Shown: piece after piece, positions 8,578-16,838 of the stretch
Layout of the letters: each line of letters opens with the position of its first letter
Numbering within the stretch: position 1 is the first letter of the stretch
Source: an uncultured Christensenella sp.
Lineage (GTDB): Bacteria; Bacillota; Clostridia; Christensenellales; Pumilibacteraceae
Direction of reading: 5' to 3'
Assembly: GCA_910579205.1 (NCBI GenBank)
Contig: CAJTTD010000001.1
Location: forward strand, 186,001-250,000
DNA: 64,000 nucleotides
Made by a program: the position numbers and the translations under genes
Notes under the pieces: generated by a model
Seen by the model: only the letters and a program-made list of their open reading frames with translations
Databases searched by the model: none
What the model was told of the DNA's origin: nothing

Positions 8578-9381
8578 TTACCCCTTGGCGCGAAGGATCG
8601 CGTTGTAATAGAATAAAAACTGTTGCGCGTATCCCGCAAGATCGCCGTATTTTTCCATTAATCTCGCGCGCAACTGTATCTCCGTTTCCATGCCTTGACG
8701 TTGTGTCTTGAGCATCCACGTATCCACAGGAAATATCTCCAATCTGCCCAAAGCGAACAGCGTTACGCAGTCCGCCACTTTCTGACCCACTCCGGGAAGG
8801 CGCATGAGCATTTTTTCGGCATCGTCGGTACGCGCTCCGTACAGTCTGTTTAGCAGCCCTGTTTCCGCACACTGTTTTGCGGTATCGCATATGTATTGCG
8901 AACGATAACCGCAACCGATAGCGTCGAGCTGGCGCGGCGAAAGCGCCGCTAATTGTTCGGGAGACGGAAAAGTATCGTCGAACATGGCGCAAAGCCTGTT
9001 GATGATGTTCTTGATACGCGGGATATTATTGTTTGCGGAGATTATAAACGAAATTATGGTTTCAAACAACGGCTGTTTTAAAATACGCAAAGCGCCGCAA
9101 CAGTCGAGCGCGGGGCGCAGCTCTTCAAATCGGGATAACTCGCGCTTTACGCGGTTAACGTCCCGATCCAAATTAAAATAGTGAACAAAGTAGTCAACCG
9201 AAGTAGTTTCTATCTCTACATAATTGCCGACGGTGCAAATTTTGCAGCAGTGTCCGCCCGATTTGACGGTATATTCATCTTGATTTTTTTCATAGCGAAA
9301 CAGCTGTCCGCATTCTACGGTAGCTTTTACGTCGAGATTTGAACTTTCAACGGTTATCTTGCCCGCTTCCGTTTTATACAT
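8578..9381 (-). CDS. ogg: 8-oxoguanine DNA glycosylase / AP lyase (OGG1-like)
   Basis: A 267-residue base-excision repair enzyme that removes oxidised guanine and cleaves the abasic site. The N-terminal OGG domain (residues 10-105, GQLFRYEKN) is followed by the helix-hairpin-helix-GPD domain: ISFIISANNNIPRIKNII, then LPGVGQKVADCVTLFALG with the Schiff-base lysine in GQKVADC, and the catalytic aspartate in FPVDTWM. Both are present, so it should be a bifunctional enzyme. It is followed after 7 bases by nfeD. Confidence 0.92.
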   Translation of the reverse strand: MYKTEAGKITVESSNLDVKATVECGQLFRYEKNQDEYTVKSGGHCCKICTVGNYVEIETTSVDYFVHYFNLDRDVNRVKRELSRFEELRPALDCCGALRILKQPLFETIISFIISANNNIPRIKNIINRLCAMFDDTFPSPEQLAALSPRQLDAIGCGYRSQYICDTAKQCAETGLLNRLYGARTDDAEKMLMRLPGVGQKVADCVTLFALGRLEIFPVDTWMLKTQRQGMETEIQLRARLMEKYGDLAGYAQQFLFYYNAILRAKG

Positions 9382-9477
9382 TTTCTACACCCATTTCGTT
9401 CGGACGCAAACAGCCGCTTTATTCTGTAGCCTATACCACTTTCCGAACCGTTGTTCATTACGTACCGCCGATTAAAC

Positions 9478-9500
9478 AAAAAAGGGCTAACGCCCTTTTT
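9478..9500 (-). terminator. Intrinsic terminator after rpmA
   Basis: AAAAAGGGC-TAAC-GCCCTTTTT begins at the rpmA stop codon itself and ends in a T-run on the minus strand, closing the rplU-prp-rpmA operon. Confidence 0.9.
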
Positions 9501-9777
9501 ACTGTGCTATCGGGTAAACACTTACTTGTTTGCGATCGCCCTTATTCTCGAATTTGACTTTGCCGTCTACCAAAGCAAACAGCGTATCGTCGCCGCCGCG
9601 TCCGACGTTTTCGCCGGGATGCACTCTGGTACCGCGTTGACGAATGAGAATATTTCCCGCCAAAACGAACTGTCCGTCCGAACGCTTTACACCGAGGCGC
9701 TGCGCGTTGGAGTCTCTGCCGTTTTTAGTGGAACCGCCGCCCTTTTTATGAGCGAACAACTGAATATTAATAAACAT
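9499..9777 (-). CDS. rpmA: 50S ribosomal protein L27 with cleavable N-terminus
   Basis: The 92-residue L27 has the conserved HKKGGGSTKNGRDS and GNILIRQRGTRVHPGENVGRG segments. It begins MFINIQLFAHKKGG, the Firmicutes-type extension that is removed by the protease Prp between the LFA and HKKG residues before L27 is functional in the ribosome. prp is the immediately preceding gene (2-base gap), consistent with this processing. Confidence 0.98.
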   Translation of the reverse strand: MFINIQLFAHKKGGGSTKNGRDSNAQRLGVKRSDGQFVLAGNILIRQRGTRVHPGENVGRGGDDTLFALVDGKVKFENKGDRKQVSVYPIAQ

Positions 9778-9779
9778 AG

Positions 9780-10097
9780 TTAAACCTCCAATTTGATGTT
9801 GTGCGGATATCCGCTCGATAGATCTTTCAGTCCTACCAATGCCGCCCGTATGATCACATCCACATCATGAGCATGAGCGTCATCCTTTAGTACCGTGAAC
9901 TCGAATCTCGCGTTTTTCTCGTCGCGGAACATTTTAACTTCCGCACCGATATCTTTTACCGCAAGATACGCCGTTTGAACAAGTGCGGACACTGCCGCGC
10001 ACAATATATCGCTTCCGCTTTCCGCCAAACCGCTGTGTCCGCTTGCGGACAACTTTACCGATCCGTCGTTAGACGCGTCGAGCGAAACACGTATCAT
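9780..10097 (-). CDS. prp: Ribosomal-processing cysteine protease Prp
   Basis: Prp cleaves the N-terminal extension of L27. The 105-residue product has the invariant catalytic pair in SGHSGLAESGSDILCAAVSAL: the His of GHSG and the Cys of LCAAVS. ATG 10097 overlaps the rplU stop as ATGA, so translation is coupled; a longer frame to 10130 would lie inside rplU and is not used. The order rplU-prp-rpmA is the standard Firmicutes arrangement. Confidence 0.96.
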   Translation of the reverse strand: MIRVSLDASNDGSVKLSASGHSGLAESGSDILCAAVSALVQTAYLAVKDIGAEVKMFRDEKNARFEFTVLKDDAHAHDVDVIIRAALVGLKDLSSGYPHNIKLEV

Positions 10098-10396
10098 TTT
10101 ATCTCGCCGATCTTGATGCGAGTATAGCACTGGCGATGACCCTGTTTCTTCCGAACATTCTTCTTCGCCTTGTACTTGAAAACAACGACTTTTTTCGCCT
10201 TAAAATGACATACAACGGTAGCTTCGACCGTTTTGTCGTCTTTGGGCGAATATACCGATACCGACTCGCCCTCTCCGGTCATAAGAACTTTAAGCGCAAC
10301 TGTCGCGCCTTGTTCAGCCTCGAGATGTTCGACTTCGATGACGTCGTCCTTTTCCACGCGGTACTGTTTACCGCCTGTTTCGATGATCGCAAACAT
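10094..10396 (-). CDS. rplU: 50S ribosomal protein L21
   Basis: A 100-residue L21: MFAIIETGGKQYRVEKDD at the N-terminus and the C-terminal YKAKKNVRKKQGHRQ rRNA-binding signature. ACGGAGGT precedes the ATG. It is first in the rplU-prp-rpmA operon and has its own strong promoter and a structured leader of about 70 nt. Confidence 0.98.
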   Translation of the reverse strand: MFAIIETGGKQYRVEKDDVIEVEHLEAEQGATVALKVLMTGEGESVSVYSPKDDKTVEATVVCHFKAKKVVVFKYKAKKNVRKKQGHRQCYTRIKIGEIK

Positions 10397-10467
10397 AGCA
10401 TTACCTCCGTAAAGTATTCGCCGTCGGGGTATCGGATACCGATTTTAAAACCCTTTTCGCGCGGTTC
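10397..10467 (-). promoter_or_regulatory. rplU 5' leader, possible L21 autoregulatory element
   Basis: The untranslated leader between the predicted transcription start and rplU contains an imperfect hairpin (AACC...GGTT around 10445-10465) and the near palindrome GGTATCCGATACC. Firmicutes rplU leaders carry an autoregulatory RNA (L21 leader) at this place; the match here is positional, and I cannot confirm the consensus fold by eye. Confidence 0.4.
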
Positions 10468-10473
10468 TCTGAT

Positions 10474-10502
10474 ATTATACACGCCGTATAAAAATTTGTC
10501 AA
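10474..10502 (-). promoter_or_regulatory. Sigma-A promoter of rplU
   Basis: TTGACA (10502-10497), 17-base spacer, TATAAT (10479-10474): a full consensus promoter reading toward rplU. Confidence 0.9.
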
Positions 10503-10570
10503 GCGGAATACAGTTACTAAAATAATTTTTAACGCCGATATACAGCGCATAAGTATACGGCAGCGGCACA

Positions 10571-10600
10571 AAAAAACATGCCCCGATTCGGCATGTTTTT
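10571..10600 (-). terminator. Intrinsic terminator after lysC
   Basis: AACATGCC / GGCATGTT stem with a 7-base loop, flanked by A- and T-runs on both sides; it lies about 50 bases past the aspartokinase stop and could stop transcription in either direction. Confidence 0.85.
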
Positions 10601-10652
10601 ATTATACAGAATGATAAAATTCTTAAGCGGACGGAATATATCCGTTACACCG

Positions 10653-11966
10653 TCAGATCTCGAATTCGCCGTTGAGCGCGACGAGCGCGCGCTCGAAATC
10701 GTCATTGGACACACCCAATATTATGTTGATCTCCGACGCGCCTTGATCTATCATGCGCAAGTTGATCTCGGCATTGGAAAGACGGCTTATCGCCCGCGCC
10801 GCAGTACCCGGTCGCGACCTCATACCGTGTCCGACTATCGCTATGAGCGCGACGTCCTTGGTCAAGCTTATATGATCGGGATTTACCGCCTTTTTTACAG
10901 CGGATATGAGATCGTTGGCTACGTCGTCCGCCACTGCGGAAAAAACCACCGTCATGGAATCTATCCCGCTCGGTATATGTTCTACGGGAATATCGAAACG
11001 TTCGAAGCACGACAACGCGTTGCGTATAAATCCTATCTCCGAGTTCATCATCGATTTATCGATATACAGCGCATAAAAATCTTTTCGACCCGCGATCGCG
11101 GTTATGGGCATTTTTTTTCGCCGCTCGTATTTGCCCTTTAAAAAATCTTCGGTGGGCACTATCTTTGTGCCTTGCGCGTTGCGATTGAACGTATTAAGTA
11201 TGTGAATGGGTATGTTCGCCTTGCGCACGGGAAATATCGATTCGGGATGAAGCACGTTAGCGCCCATATACGCAAGCTCGCGAAGCTCTTTGTACGTCAA
11301 TATATCTATTACGGACGCATGCGGAACGATGCGCGGATCGCACGTCATGAACCCGTCAACATCGGTAAAATTTTCATACAGCGACGCATTGACTGCGCGC
11401 GCTATTATCGCGCCCGAAATGTCCGAACCGCCGCGCGAAAAAGCCACCACTCTGCCGTTTTGATCGCTGCCGTAAAAACCGGGTATGACCGCGCGTTTGT
11501 GTTTTTTTAGCCCTATCTTGCACACCGTCTCGGTGTAATCGTCGTCGTAAACATTGTCTCTGAACTTTATGAGCGTAGCCGCATCCACAAAATCGAAGCC
11601 GAGCGTAGCCGCGAGCATTTTTGCGCAAAGATATTCTCCGCGTGAAACTATGTAGTCGTAATCGGCGGAAGGCAAAGCCTGCGTTATCGCATTAAAATCT
11701 TCGTCGAAAAAATTCTGCGGCAAACCGAGACCGTACGCAAGCCGCTCGAATCTCGCCGACACGACGGAAAATTCTTTTACGCGTTGTTCGGGCGACGCTT
11801 CGTACACGCTTATAAGCATGTCTGTTACCTTGCGCTCGTCCGCCGTCTTGCCCGGCGCGGAAACTACTACATATCTCCGTTCGGGGTCGTCGAGTATTAT
11901 TTTTTTTACGGCGTTTACGCTGTCTACAGTAGACATCGACGTTCCGCCGAATTTGATCGCTTTCAT
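10653..11966 (-). CDS. lysC: Aspartate kinase, LysC/ThrA-type monofunctional
   Basis: Aspartokinase makes aspartyl phosphate, the first step to lysine, diaminopimelate, threonine and methionine. The 437-residue protein has KFGGTSM at the N-terminus, VVVSAPGKTADERKVTD, the FSRGGSDISGAI catalytic loop and FTDVDGFMTCDPR, then two ACT domains (about 300-437) that would bind lysine or threonine as feedback inhibitors. GGAG precedes ATG 11966. A TATAAT box at 12000-11995 and a 16-base palindrome just upstream may form its promoter and operator. Terminated by the hairpin at 10571-10600, so likely monocistronic. Confidence 0.95.
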   Translation of the reverse strand: MKAIKFGGTSMSTVDSVNAVKKIILDDPERRYVVVSAPGKTADERKVTDMLISVYEASPEQRVKEFSVVSARFERLAYGLGLPQNFFDEDFNAITQALPSADYDYIVSRGEYLCAKMLAATLGFDFVDAATLIKFRDNVYDDDYTETVCKIGLKKHKRAVIPGFYGSDQNGRVVAFSRGGSDISGAIIARAVNASLYENFTDVDGFMTCDPRIVPHASVIDILTYKELRELAYMGANVLHPESIFPVRKANIPIHILNTFNRNAQGTKIVPTEDFLKGKYERRKKMPITAIAGRKDFYALYIDKSMMNSEIGFIRNALSCFERFDIPVEHIPSGIDSMTVVFSAVADDVANDLISAVKKAVNPDHISLTKDVALIAIVGHGMRSRPGTAARAISRLSNAEINLRMIDQGASEINIILGVSNDDFERALVALNGEFEI

Positions 11967-11994
11967 ATTTACTCCGATTATCTGAGTCAGTTAT

Positions 11995-12023
11995 ATTATA
12001 TTCGCTTTACGCACGTAAAGTAA
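11995..12023 (-). promoter_or_regulatory. Putative lysC promoter with overlapping palindrome
   Basis: TATAAT at 12000-11995 with a poor -35 (TTACTT, 12023-12018) at 17 bases. The palindrome CTTTACGCACGTAAAG (12005-12020) fills the spacer, a position typical of a repressor operator. No factor can be named. Confidence 0.4.
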
Positions 12024-12057
12024 CAGCGCGTTTTTTCTTCCCGCCGCGGCTCGCTTG

Positions 12058-13209
12058 TTATTTGATCTTACGCGCTTCCACGTAAAAACGTTTTTCTTCC
12101 GCCTCGCCGAGCGAAAACGTCTTTTTGGGCAGCACGCCGTTTTTGAGCACATAGTCGAAAAGCTCGCCCTTTTTTATGCCGCGCATTTCTACACCTACGC
12201 AACCGTCGGCTCTGAGCGCGTCTGTACCGTGTACGTAATCAACGCTCCCGCCGTGTTGTTTTACGTAAGATTCGCAATAAGAATCGACTGCTTTTATAGC
12301 GTCTATTTTATCGGAAGGAACGCTTATCGTGCGCGGCTCGGGCGAATAAACGGTAGTCTCCGCGTCGCCCTTTACGGCAGACGAAAAGCCTTTGATAAAT
12401 CTTGCGGGATCGTCCGTCTTGACTATTCTGTGTATCGGTTCAAATACAAGACCTTCGTCGTAAATATTGACTATTTCCACAAGCGCCTTGCCGTTAAACG
12501 GCGTAGGATGATGTTCGCTGCAATATTTGGCTGTGGCGAGCGAATGATTGCCGTCCCCTACGAGCGCAAAAAGCTCAACTCCGAATTTTTGTACGGACGC
12601 GTCTATGATCGAGCGCACCGCATCGGATAACACGCGTTCGTTTTGTATAAGCTCGCCCTTGATATGCCCGCCGTCGCCGCGAAGATCTCCGTCGTACAGC
12701 AAAGATTTATTCGATCTGTCTATCGCTTGCATGAGCGCGTTTTCCCTATCGTCTACAAGCAATAAGATATGCGGCAATTCCAAGCCTATAGCTTCGCGTA
12801 TTTTTACGCGCGGCGGGATACGCTCTTCTATCGTGCGCTCCGATGCGCGTATAAGGGCGTTGCTGCCCGGCTTGTAGTCGTAATCGCCGAGATCGACGGA
12901 CGCGACTATGCCCCGTCTCGTTCTGCCGTATTTAGTAGTTCTTGTAACTGCGACTGCGCCGCGAACGATGTTGAACCGCCCGCTCTCCGTCATTTGCGCG
13001 GCGGACGTCTTTATCCTTTCTATACGCTCGTCCGCTTCGTCGAGATAACACTCGGGCAATATAACGTCCAATGCCGAGCATTGCGGCAGTTGAGCCTCGA
13101 GCGCTTTCCAATACTCGGGGCATGCGGTAAACTGATCGCACGCAATAACGGCGAAGTCTCCGACTTCGCCTTTTGGTATCAATATTTCATCGTTGAAATC
13201 AACACACAT
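12058..13209 (-). CDS. DUF1015 family protein
   Basis: A 383-residue cytoplasmic protein of the DUF1015 family, recognised from the length and the motif LVGDGNHSLATAK near residue 230, plus LPECYLDEADERIERI and LRADGCVGVEMRGIKKGELFDYV. Some members of this superfamily act as kinases of free serine, but the function here is open. The start is ATG 13209, which overlaps the stop of the upstream 47-codon gene as TAATG; a frame extending to 13272 would run through that gene and is not used. Presence in the cdaA operon, where glmM is commonly found, is unusual. Confidence 0.85.
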   Translation of the reverse strand: MCVDFNDEILIPKGEVGDFAVIACDQFTACPEYWKALEAQLPQCSALDVILPECYLDEADERIERIKTSAAQMTESGRFNIVRGAVAVTRTTKYGRTRRGIVASVDLGDYDYKPGSNALIRASERTIEERIPPRVKIREAIGLELPHILLLVDDRENALMQAIDRSNKSLLYDGDLRGDGGHIKGELIQNERVLSDAVRSIIDASVQKFGVELFALVGDGNHSLATAKYCSEHHPTPFNGKALVEIVNIYDEGLVFEPIHRIVKTDDPARFIKGFSSAVKGDAETTVYSPEPRTISVPSDKIDAIKAVDSYCESYVKQHGGSVDYVHGTDALRADGCVGVEMRGIKKGELFDYVLKNGVLPKKTFSLGEAEEKRFYVEARKIK

Positions 13210-13352
13210 TACCAAAGCCCCGCGGCAAGCGCCCACATGATAAAAGCGGACACTACGGACAACAGCTTCCATCCGATATTGTGTACGAATACGGCTTTCA
13301 AAAACGATACGAACTTATTTTGTTTTTTTGAGGACTGTTCCTTTTCTTCCAT
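13209..13352 (-). CDS. 47-residue CdaR-like membrane stub (no YbbR domains)
   Basis: This short gene is one base after the cdaA stop and overlaps the DUF1015 start as TAATG; AAGGGGGC inside cdaA is its ribosome site. The product is a charged Lys/Gln-rich tail (MEEKEQSSKKQNKF) followed by one membrane helix beginning HNIGWKLLSVVSAFIMWAL and ends seven residues later. The HNxGxKLLSxxxAxxxW pattern is the N-terminal anchor of CdaR (YbbR), the membrane regulator of the diadenylate cyclase CdaA, always encoded right after cdaA. The extracellular YbbR repeats, normally several hundred residues, are absent. The coupling at both ends argues for a real, translated gene. Confidence 0.75.
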   Translation of the reverse strand: MEEKEQSSKKQNKFVSFLKAVFVHNIGWKLLSVVSAFIMWALAAGLW

Positions 13353-13353
13353 A

Positions 13354-14190
13354 TCACGCCCCCTTGCGTTTGCGACGACGCTGAGTAGTGGCTTTAAGAC
13401 CGTAAGCCTGTTCCAATTTGTCCGTGAGCATTTGCGAATCGTAGTAGCGCGTAAGCTCGCCGTGCTGCGCCACAGATATAACGCCCGTTTCTTCAGACAC
13501 CATTATCGACATAACATTGTAATTTTCCGTAACGCCGATCGCAGCTCTGTGTCTCGTTCCCAATTCTTTATCGATTGTATTGGACTGCGACAACGGCAAA
13601 AAGCACCCCGCCGCCACTATCCTATTGCCTCTTACAAACACCGCGCCGTCGTGTAACGGAGCTTTTGTATTGAATATGCTTTCCAAAAGCGGGCAAGACA
13701 ATTCTGCGTCGAGCTTAGTACCCGAATCGAGAATATGCCCCGGCACGTTTTGCGTAGCTATCACTATCAATGCGCCCACATTCTTCTTTGCCATATTTTG
13801 CGCGGCTCGAACTATATCGGATATCGCCGCATGAAGTATATCGTCCGACACATCGTAAACGGTAGTATACGCTTCGTGATTTTCTTTTGGCGATGCAAGC
13901 TTTAACAAGCCGCGTCTGACGTCTTGCGGAAACATTATCAAAACGGCTATCAGTATGAGAACTACGCTGTACGACAAAATAGATCCCACAACGGTAAGCC
14001 CTACCATTTCGGACGAAAGAACTATGCCGAGCATAGAAACAGGCAACAGAAAATAAATAAGCCGTTTGGCATTATTTTTCTGCAAAAAAACGATAATACC
14101 GTAGATAAGCAATGCAGTCAATATAACATCGATCGCGCACGCCCACGGTTTTGTCGTCATTTTTTCGTAAATGTTGTCGAAAAACTCCAT
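13354..14190 (-). CDS. cdaA: Diadenylate cyclase CdaA
   Basis: CdaA converts two ATP into cyclic di-AMP, the second messenger controlling potassium and cell-wall homeostasis. The 278-residue protein has three membrane helices in residues 15-90 and a DisA_N catalytic domain with both active-site motifs, APLHDGAVFV near residue 190 and LGTRHRAAIG near residue 222. A basic tail (TTQRRRKRKGA) ends the protein. The gene is transcribed from a good promoter upstream and leads an operon with the CdaR-like stub and DUF1015. The same window carries a likely c-di-AMP phosphodiesterase (3757-5229). Confidence 0.97.
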   Translation of the reverse strand: MEFFDNIYEKMTTKPWACAIDVILTALLIYGIIVFLQKNNAKRLIYFLLPVSMLGIVLSSEMVGLTVVGSILSYSVVLILIAVLIMFPQDVRRGLLKLASPKENHEAYTTVYDVSDDILHAAISDIVRAAQNMAKKNVGALIVIATQNVPGHILDSGTKLDAELSCPLLESIFNTKAPLHDGAVFVRGNRIVAAGCFLPLSQSNTIDKELGTRHRAAIGVTENYNVMSIMVSEETGVISVAQHGELTRYYDSQMLTDKLEQAYGLKATTQRRRKRKGA

Positions 14191-14210
14191 AACTACGCCT
14201 CTACGTATAT

Positions 14211-14239
14211 AGTATACAATATTGTAAAAACGTTTTCAA
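14211..14239 (-). promoter_or_regulatory. Sigma-A promoter of cdaA
   Basis: TTGAAA (14239-14234), 17-base spacer, TATACT (14216-14211), 20 bases before the cdaA ATG. Confidence 0.8.
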
Positions 14240-14391
14240 TCATTTTCAGCCGCTTTTTTGCACGTATTTCAAAAAATCGAACATTTTATGCTCCGTCGCC
14301 CGTATCATGACTTTTGCGGCACAAGGCTTTTATTAAACAACATTAGCTTGAAAGCGTATACAATAATTTACAAACAAATTCACAAAAGTAC

Positions 14392-14420
14392 TTGATTTTT
14401 TATGTACGATACGGTATACT
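14392..14420 (+). promoter_or_regulatory. Sigma-A promoter of the 14451 gene
   Basis: TTGATT (14392-14397), 17-base spacer, TATACT (14415-14420), 30 bases before the ATG; divergent from cdaA. Confidence 0.8.
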
Positions 14421-14450
14421 ATAAAATAGATTGCTATACAAGAGGGTTTC

Positions 14451-14909
14451 ATGGCAAAAAAAGACACTAAAAAGCCCGAGAAAACCAAAGACAAGAAGGG
14501 TAAGAATAAAAAGGGCGCCGTCAATGCGAACGGCATCCCTCCCGCAGGTACGCTATCTACAGGCGCACCGTCAGGCGCAAACGGCGTGCCGTCGGCAGGA
14601 ACGCCCTCTCTTCCCTTGTCTGCTATTCCGCCCGATCAAATGAATCAACAGCAGATCGAGCAAGCGTTGCGCGACAGCAGCGATCCCGAGTCCCGCCTCA
14701 AAAAATTACATAGCCCCATAAGCGTAAAGAGCTGTCTGCTCAATCTGCTTATACTGATCGTAATGACGTTGGCTATAGTTATCATTTGGTGCTTGGTGGC
14801 AGTAGATAAATTCAACTTCGTAACAGTCGTTAAAGATATGTCTTCCCAATTCGGCATCACGCAAGGTTTTCAATGGCTGTGGACGCAAATAAGCGGTTGG
14901 TTCAGTTAA
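14451..14909 (+). CDS. Lysine-rich single-pass membrane protein, unknown function
   Basis: I do not recognise this 152-residue protein. Residues 1-22 are almost all Lys/Asp/Thr, 23-60 are a flexible Gly/Pro/Ala/Ser linker with the repeated pattern GxPSAGTPS, 61-85 are polar, 92-117 form one strong membrane helix (NLLILIVMTLAIVIIWCLV), and the end is amphipathic with Trp residues (FQWLWTQISGWFS). The net charge places the N-terminus in the cytoplasm. AGAGGG precedes the ATG, it has its own promoter and terminator, and it diverges from the cdaA operon. Confidence 0.8.
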   Translation: MAKKDTKKPEKTKDKKGKNKKGAVNANGIPPAGTLSTGAPSGANGVPSAGTPSLPLSAIPPDQMNQQQIEQALRDSSDPESRLKKLHSPISVKSCLLNLLILIVMTLAIVIIWCLVAVDKFNFVTVVKDMSSQFGITQGFQWLWTQISGWFS

Positions 14910-14922
14910 TTTACAGATATCG

Positions 14923-14951
14923 AAAAGGCGTTACATCACGTAACGCCTTTT
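14923..14951. terminator. Bidirectional intrinsic terminator
   Basis: An 11-bp perfect stem (AAAAGGCGTTA / TAACGCCTTTT) with a 7-base loop lies between two converging genes and has T-runs on both strands. Confidence 0.9.
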
Positions 14952-14977
14952 ATATTGCATCGAGATATATTCACACG

Positions 14978-16837
14978 CTATTCTTTGTCCGACACGTCCT
15001 CGCCTTCCGACCTTTCTTCCGTCTTGCGGGTAATCTTTTTCGCGCTTGTCGATTTCCCCGCCGAAACAGTTTTACGCGCGGTCGCCGACGGACGTTTTGC
15101 GGGAGCGGGCTTGCGCTCGGATTTTTCCGCCGCTTGCGGCTTTTTAACGTTAGCACCGACAGCGGACTCTTCAGTCATTACCTTCGGAGGCTCTTCGGCT
15201 GCGCTCGCGTCGATTTTTGTTTCAACGTCATTCTTTACGCTGTCTACGTCTGCCGCGTCCGCGTTGTCGGAAGAATTATTTTTATCGTTCTCCGTGCCGC
15301 CGTCCGCTTTTTCGACGACAGATACGTCGGAACGATCGTCGCCGATTTTTACGTCTTTTTCATCGCGCGGCGGGAAAACTTCATCGACTGTATTAACGTC
15401 TGCTTCTTTTTGTGTCGGTTTTGCCGCTTGCCTTAACGGCTCGACATACATAGGGAAAATGGGATCTACGTTGCCGCCGCTACGCGTATTATCATTGTTG
15501 GGAATGCCCGGGAAGATCTCGTCGGCTTCGATCGAAACGTTTTTTACGTCGATAAATATGTCTCCGCTCGACTTATCCTCGTATTCCATGCCGAATACAG
15601 CCATCTTCATCTGCTGCGGTTGACCGGGCGCCGAGATAGGATATTTTTTTGCCAACCGTCTGTTTACCAAACTCATTGCAAGCGACGCGATAATAACTAC
15701 CGCAAACGCTATCAAATACCATATCCACTGTTTGAGCAATATGTCTGTATCGGGAAAGTTTTCCTTGTCGTATACCATGGTCTCAAGGAATTCACCGTCA
15801 GTCAACGACTTAATGACAAGCGTTGCCGCCGTCGCCATTTTGTCGCCGTAATCGGGGCAGTATTCCTTTAAAACATCCATGTTGTCGTTTTTTGTGAACG
15901 ATACGGACGAGCGGTCGGCAAACTCCGCATCGGTCATATCTATAGTTTCCCAGTTCCCGCCCACCAAATTGAGCGTGGGTACGGACTTATTGAAAAATAC
16001 AGAATATACGCCCGTGTGCGCCCATTGTAAATACGGTATGCCGTCGAGCGAATACGCCATAGTCATAACGGGCGATTTTTGTGTGGGCTTGTATATATCC
16101 AATCCGTTAGCGGACGCAATGCCGTCGAAAAAGCCTTCGCGCTTTGTCTTGCGCGCATCGGAAAACGCATAAATATGATCCCCGCCCAAACGCTGAAGTT
16201 CGATCATCAAAACGGTATTTCTGCGCTCCGCCGCCGTCATATGCTCTTCGTAATAATAGCTTGCACCCGTTACAGTAGTTGCGGACGCACCGAAAAAGAC
16301 AATGGAAACATCGAAGCCGAGTTCGATATCTTCCGATTTAAGATACTCCGCAACGGCGAGGAGCGTAGCGACTCCCGTGCCGTTGGACAAAGCGCCGTCG
16401 CCTTTTGTTCCTGCGGCTGCGCCTTTATACGGCGTTGAATACCAGTTATCGTAATACGCGCCGATAACTACGTTTTTTGCGCCGTCCGCTGCAGACTTAT
16501 GCGTAGCAATCACGTTTTGGCTTTCAAGACGCGTTGCGGACTTTCCGTCGGTAAACGTCATTTCTTCTATACGCGCATCATCGTATCCGTAAGACACCAA
16601 CGTTTCATACAGATAATCCGCCGCCGCCGATTCCCACTTTGTAAAGCTCGTGCGGTCTTCCCGTCCGTTCATGAACTCTTCGAGCTTCTGCTCCATAACG
16701 CTTGCGGAGATCACATGATTAGCGCCCGAATAGTCGATTTCGTGTTTGGGCGCGCCGCCATCCGCGCAACCGGTAAATATAAAAGCGCTGACAGCGACGA
16801 GTATCGCCGTGATCAACTGTAACATCTTTTTTCTCAT
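14978..16837 (-). CDS. M28-peptidase-like lipoprotein with degenerate active site and long cytoplasmic tail
   Basis: A 619-residue membrane protein: lipobox signal peptide (IFTGCADGG, Cys at about 23), an extracellular M28/PA-like aminopeptidase fold (residues 40-370), one membrane helix (about 378-400, WYLIAFAVVIIASLAMSL) and a disordered, highly charged cytoplasmic tail of some 200 residues rich in Lys, Ala, Ser, Asp. Zinc peptidases of M28 carry HxD, DNxSG, EE, D and H ligands. Here the first is GAYYDN (His replaced by Tyr), the second LSNGTG (Asp replaced by Ser) and the Glu-Glu is GASA. It is therefore probably not a peptidase. It follows the 179-residue membrane protein by one base. Confidence 0.8.
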   Translation of the reverse strand: MRKKMLQLITAILVAVSAFIFTGCADGGAPKHEIDYSGANHVISASVMEQKLEEFMNGREDRTSFTKWESAAADYLYETLVSYGYDDARIEEMTFTDGKSATRLESQNVIATHKSAADGAKNVVIGAYYDNWYSTPYKGAAAGTKGDGALSNGTGVATLLAVAEYLKSEDIELGFDVSIVFFGASATTVTGASYYYEEHMTAAERRNTVLMIELQRLGGDHIYAFSDARKTKREGFFDGIASANGLDIYKPTQKSPVMTMAYSLDGIPYLQWAHTGVYSVFFNKSVPTLNLVGGNWETIDMTDAEFADRSSVSFTKNDNMDVLKEYCPDYGDKMATAATLVIKSLTDGEFLETMVYDKENFPDTDILLKQWIWYLIAFAVVIIASLAMSLVNRRLAKKYPISAPGQPQQMKMAVFGMEYEDKSSGDIFIDVKNVSIEADEIFPGIPNNDNTRSGGNVDPIFPMYVEPLRQAAKPTQKEADVNTVDEVFPPRDEKDVKIGDDRSDVSVVEKADGGTENDKNNSSDNADAADVDSVKNDVETKIDASAAEEPPKVMTEESAVGANVKKPQAAEKSERKPAPAKRPSATARKTVSAGKSTSAKKITRKTEERSEGEDVSDKE

Positions 16838-16838
16838 A

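Noticed and set aside
11967..12057. Lysine riboswitch before lysC
   Set aside because: The region is about 90 bases, far too short, and shows only a 16-base palindrome.
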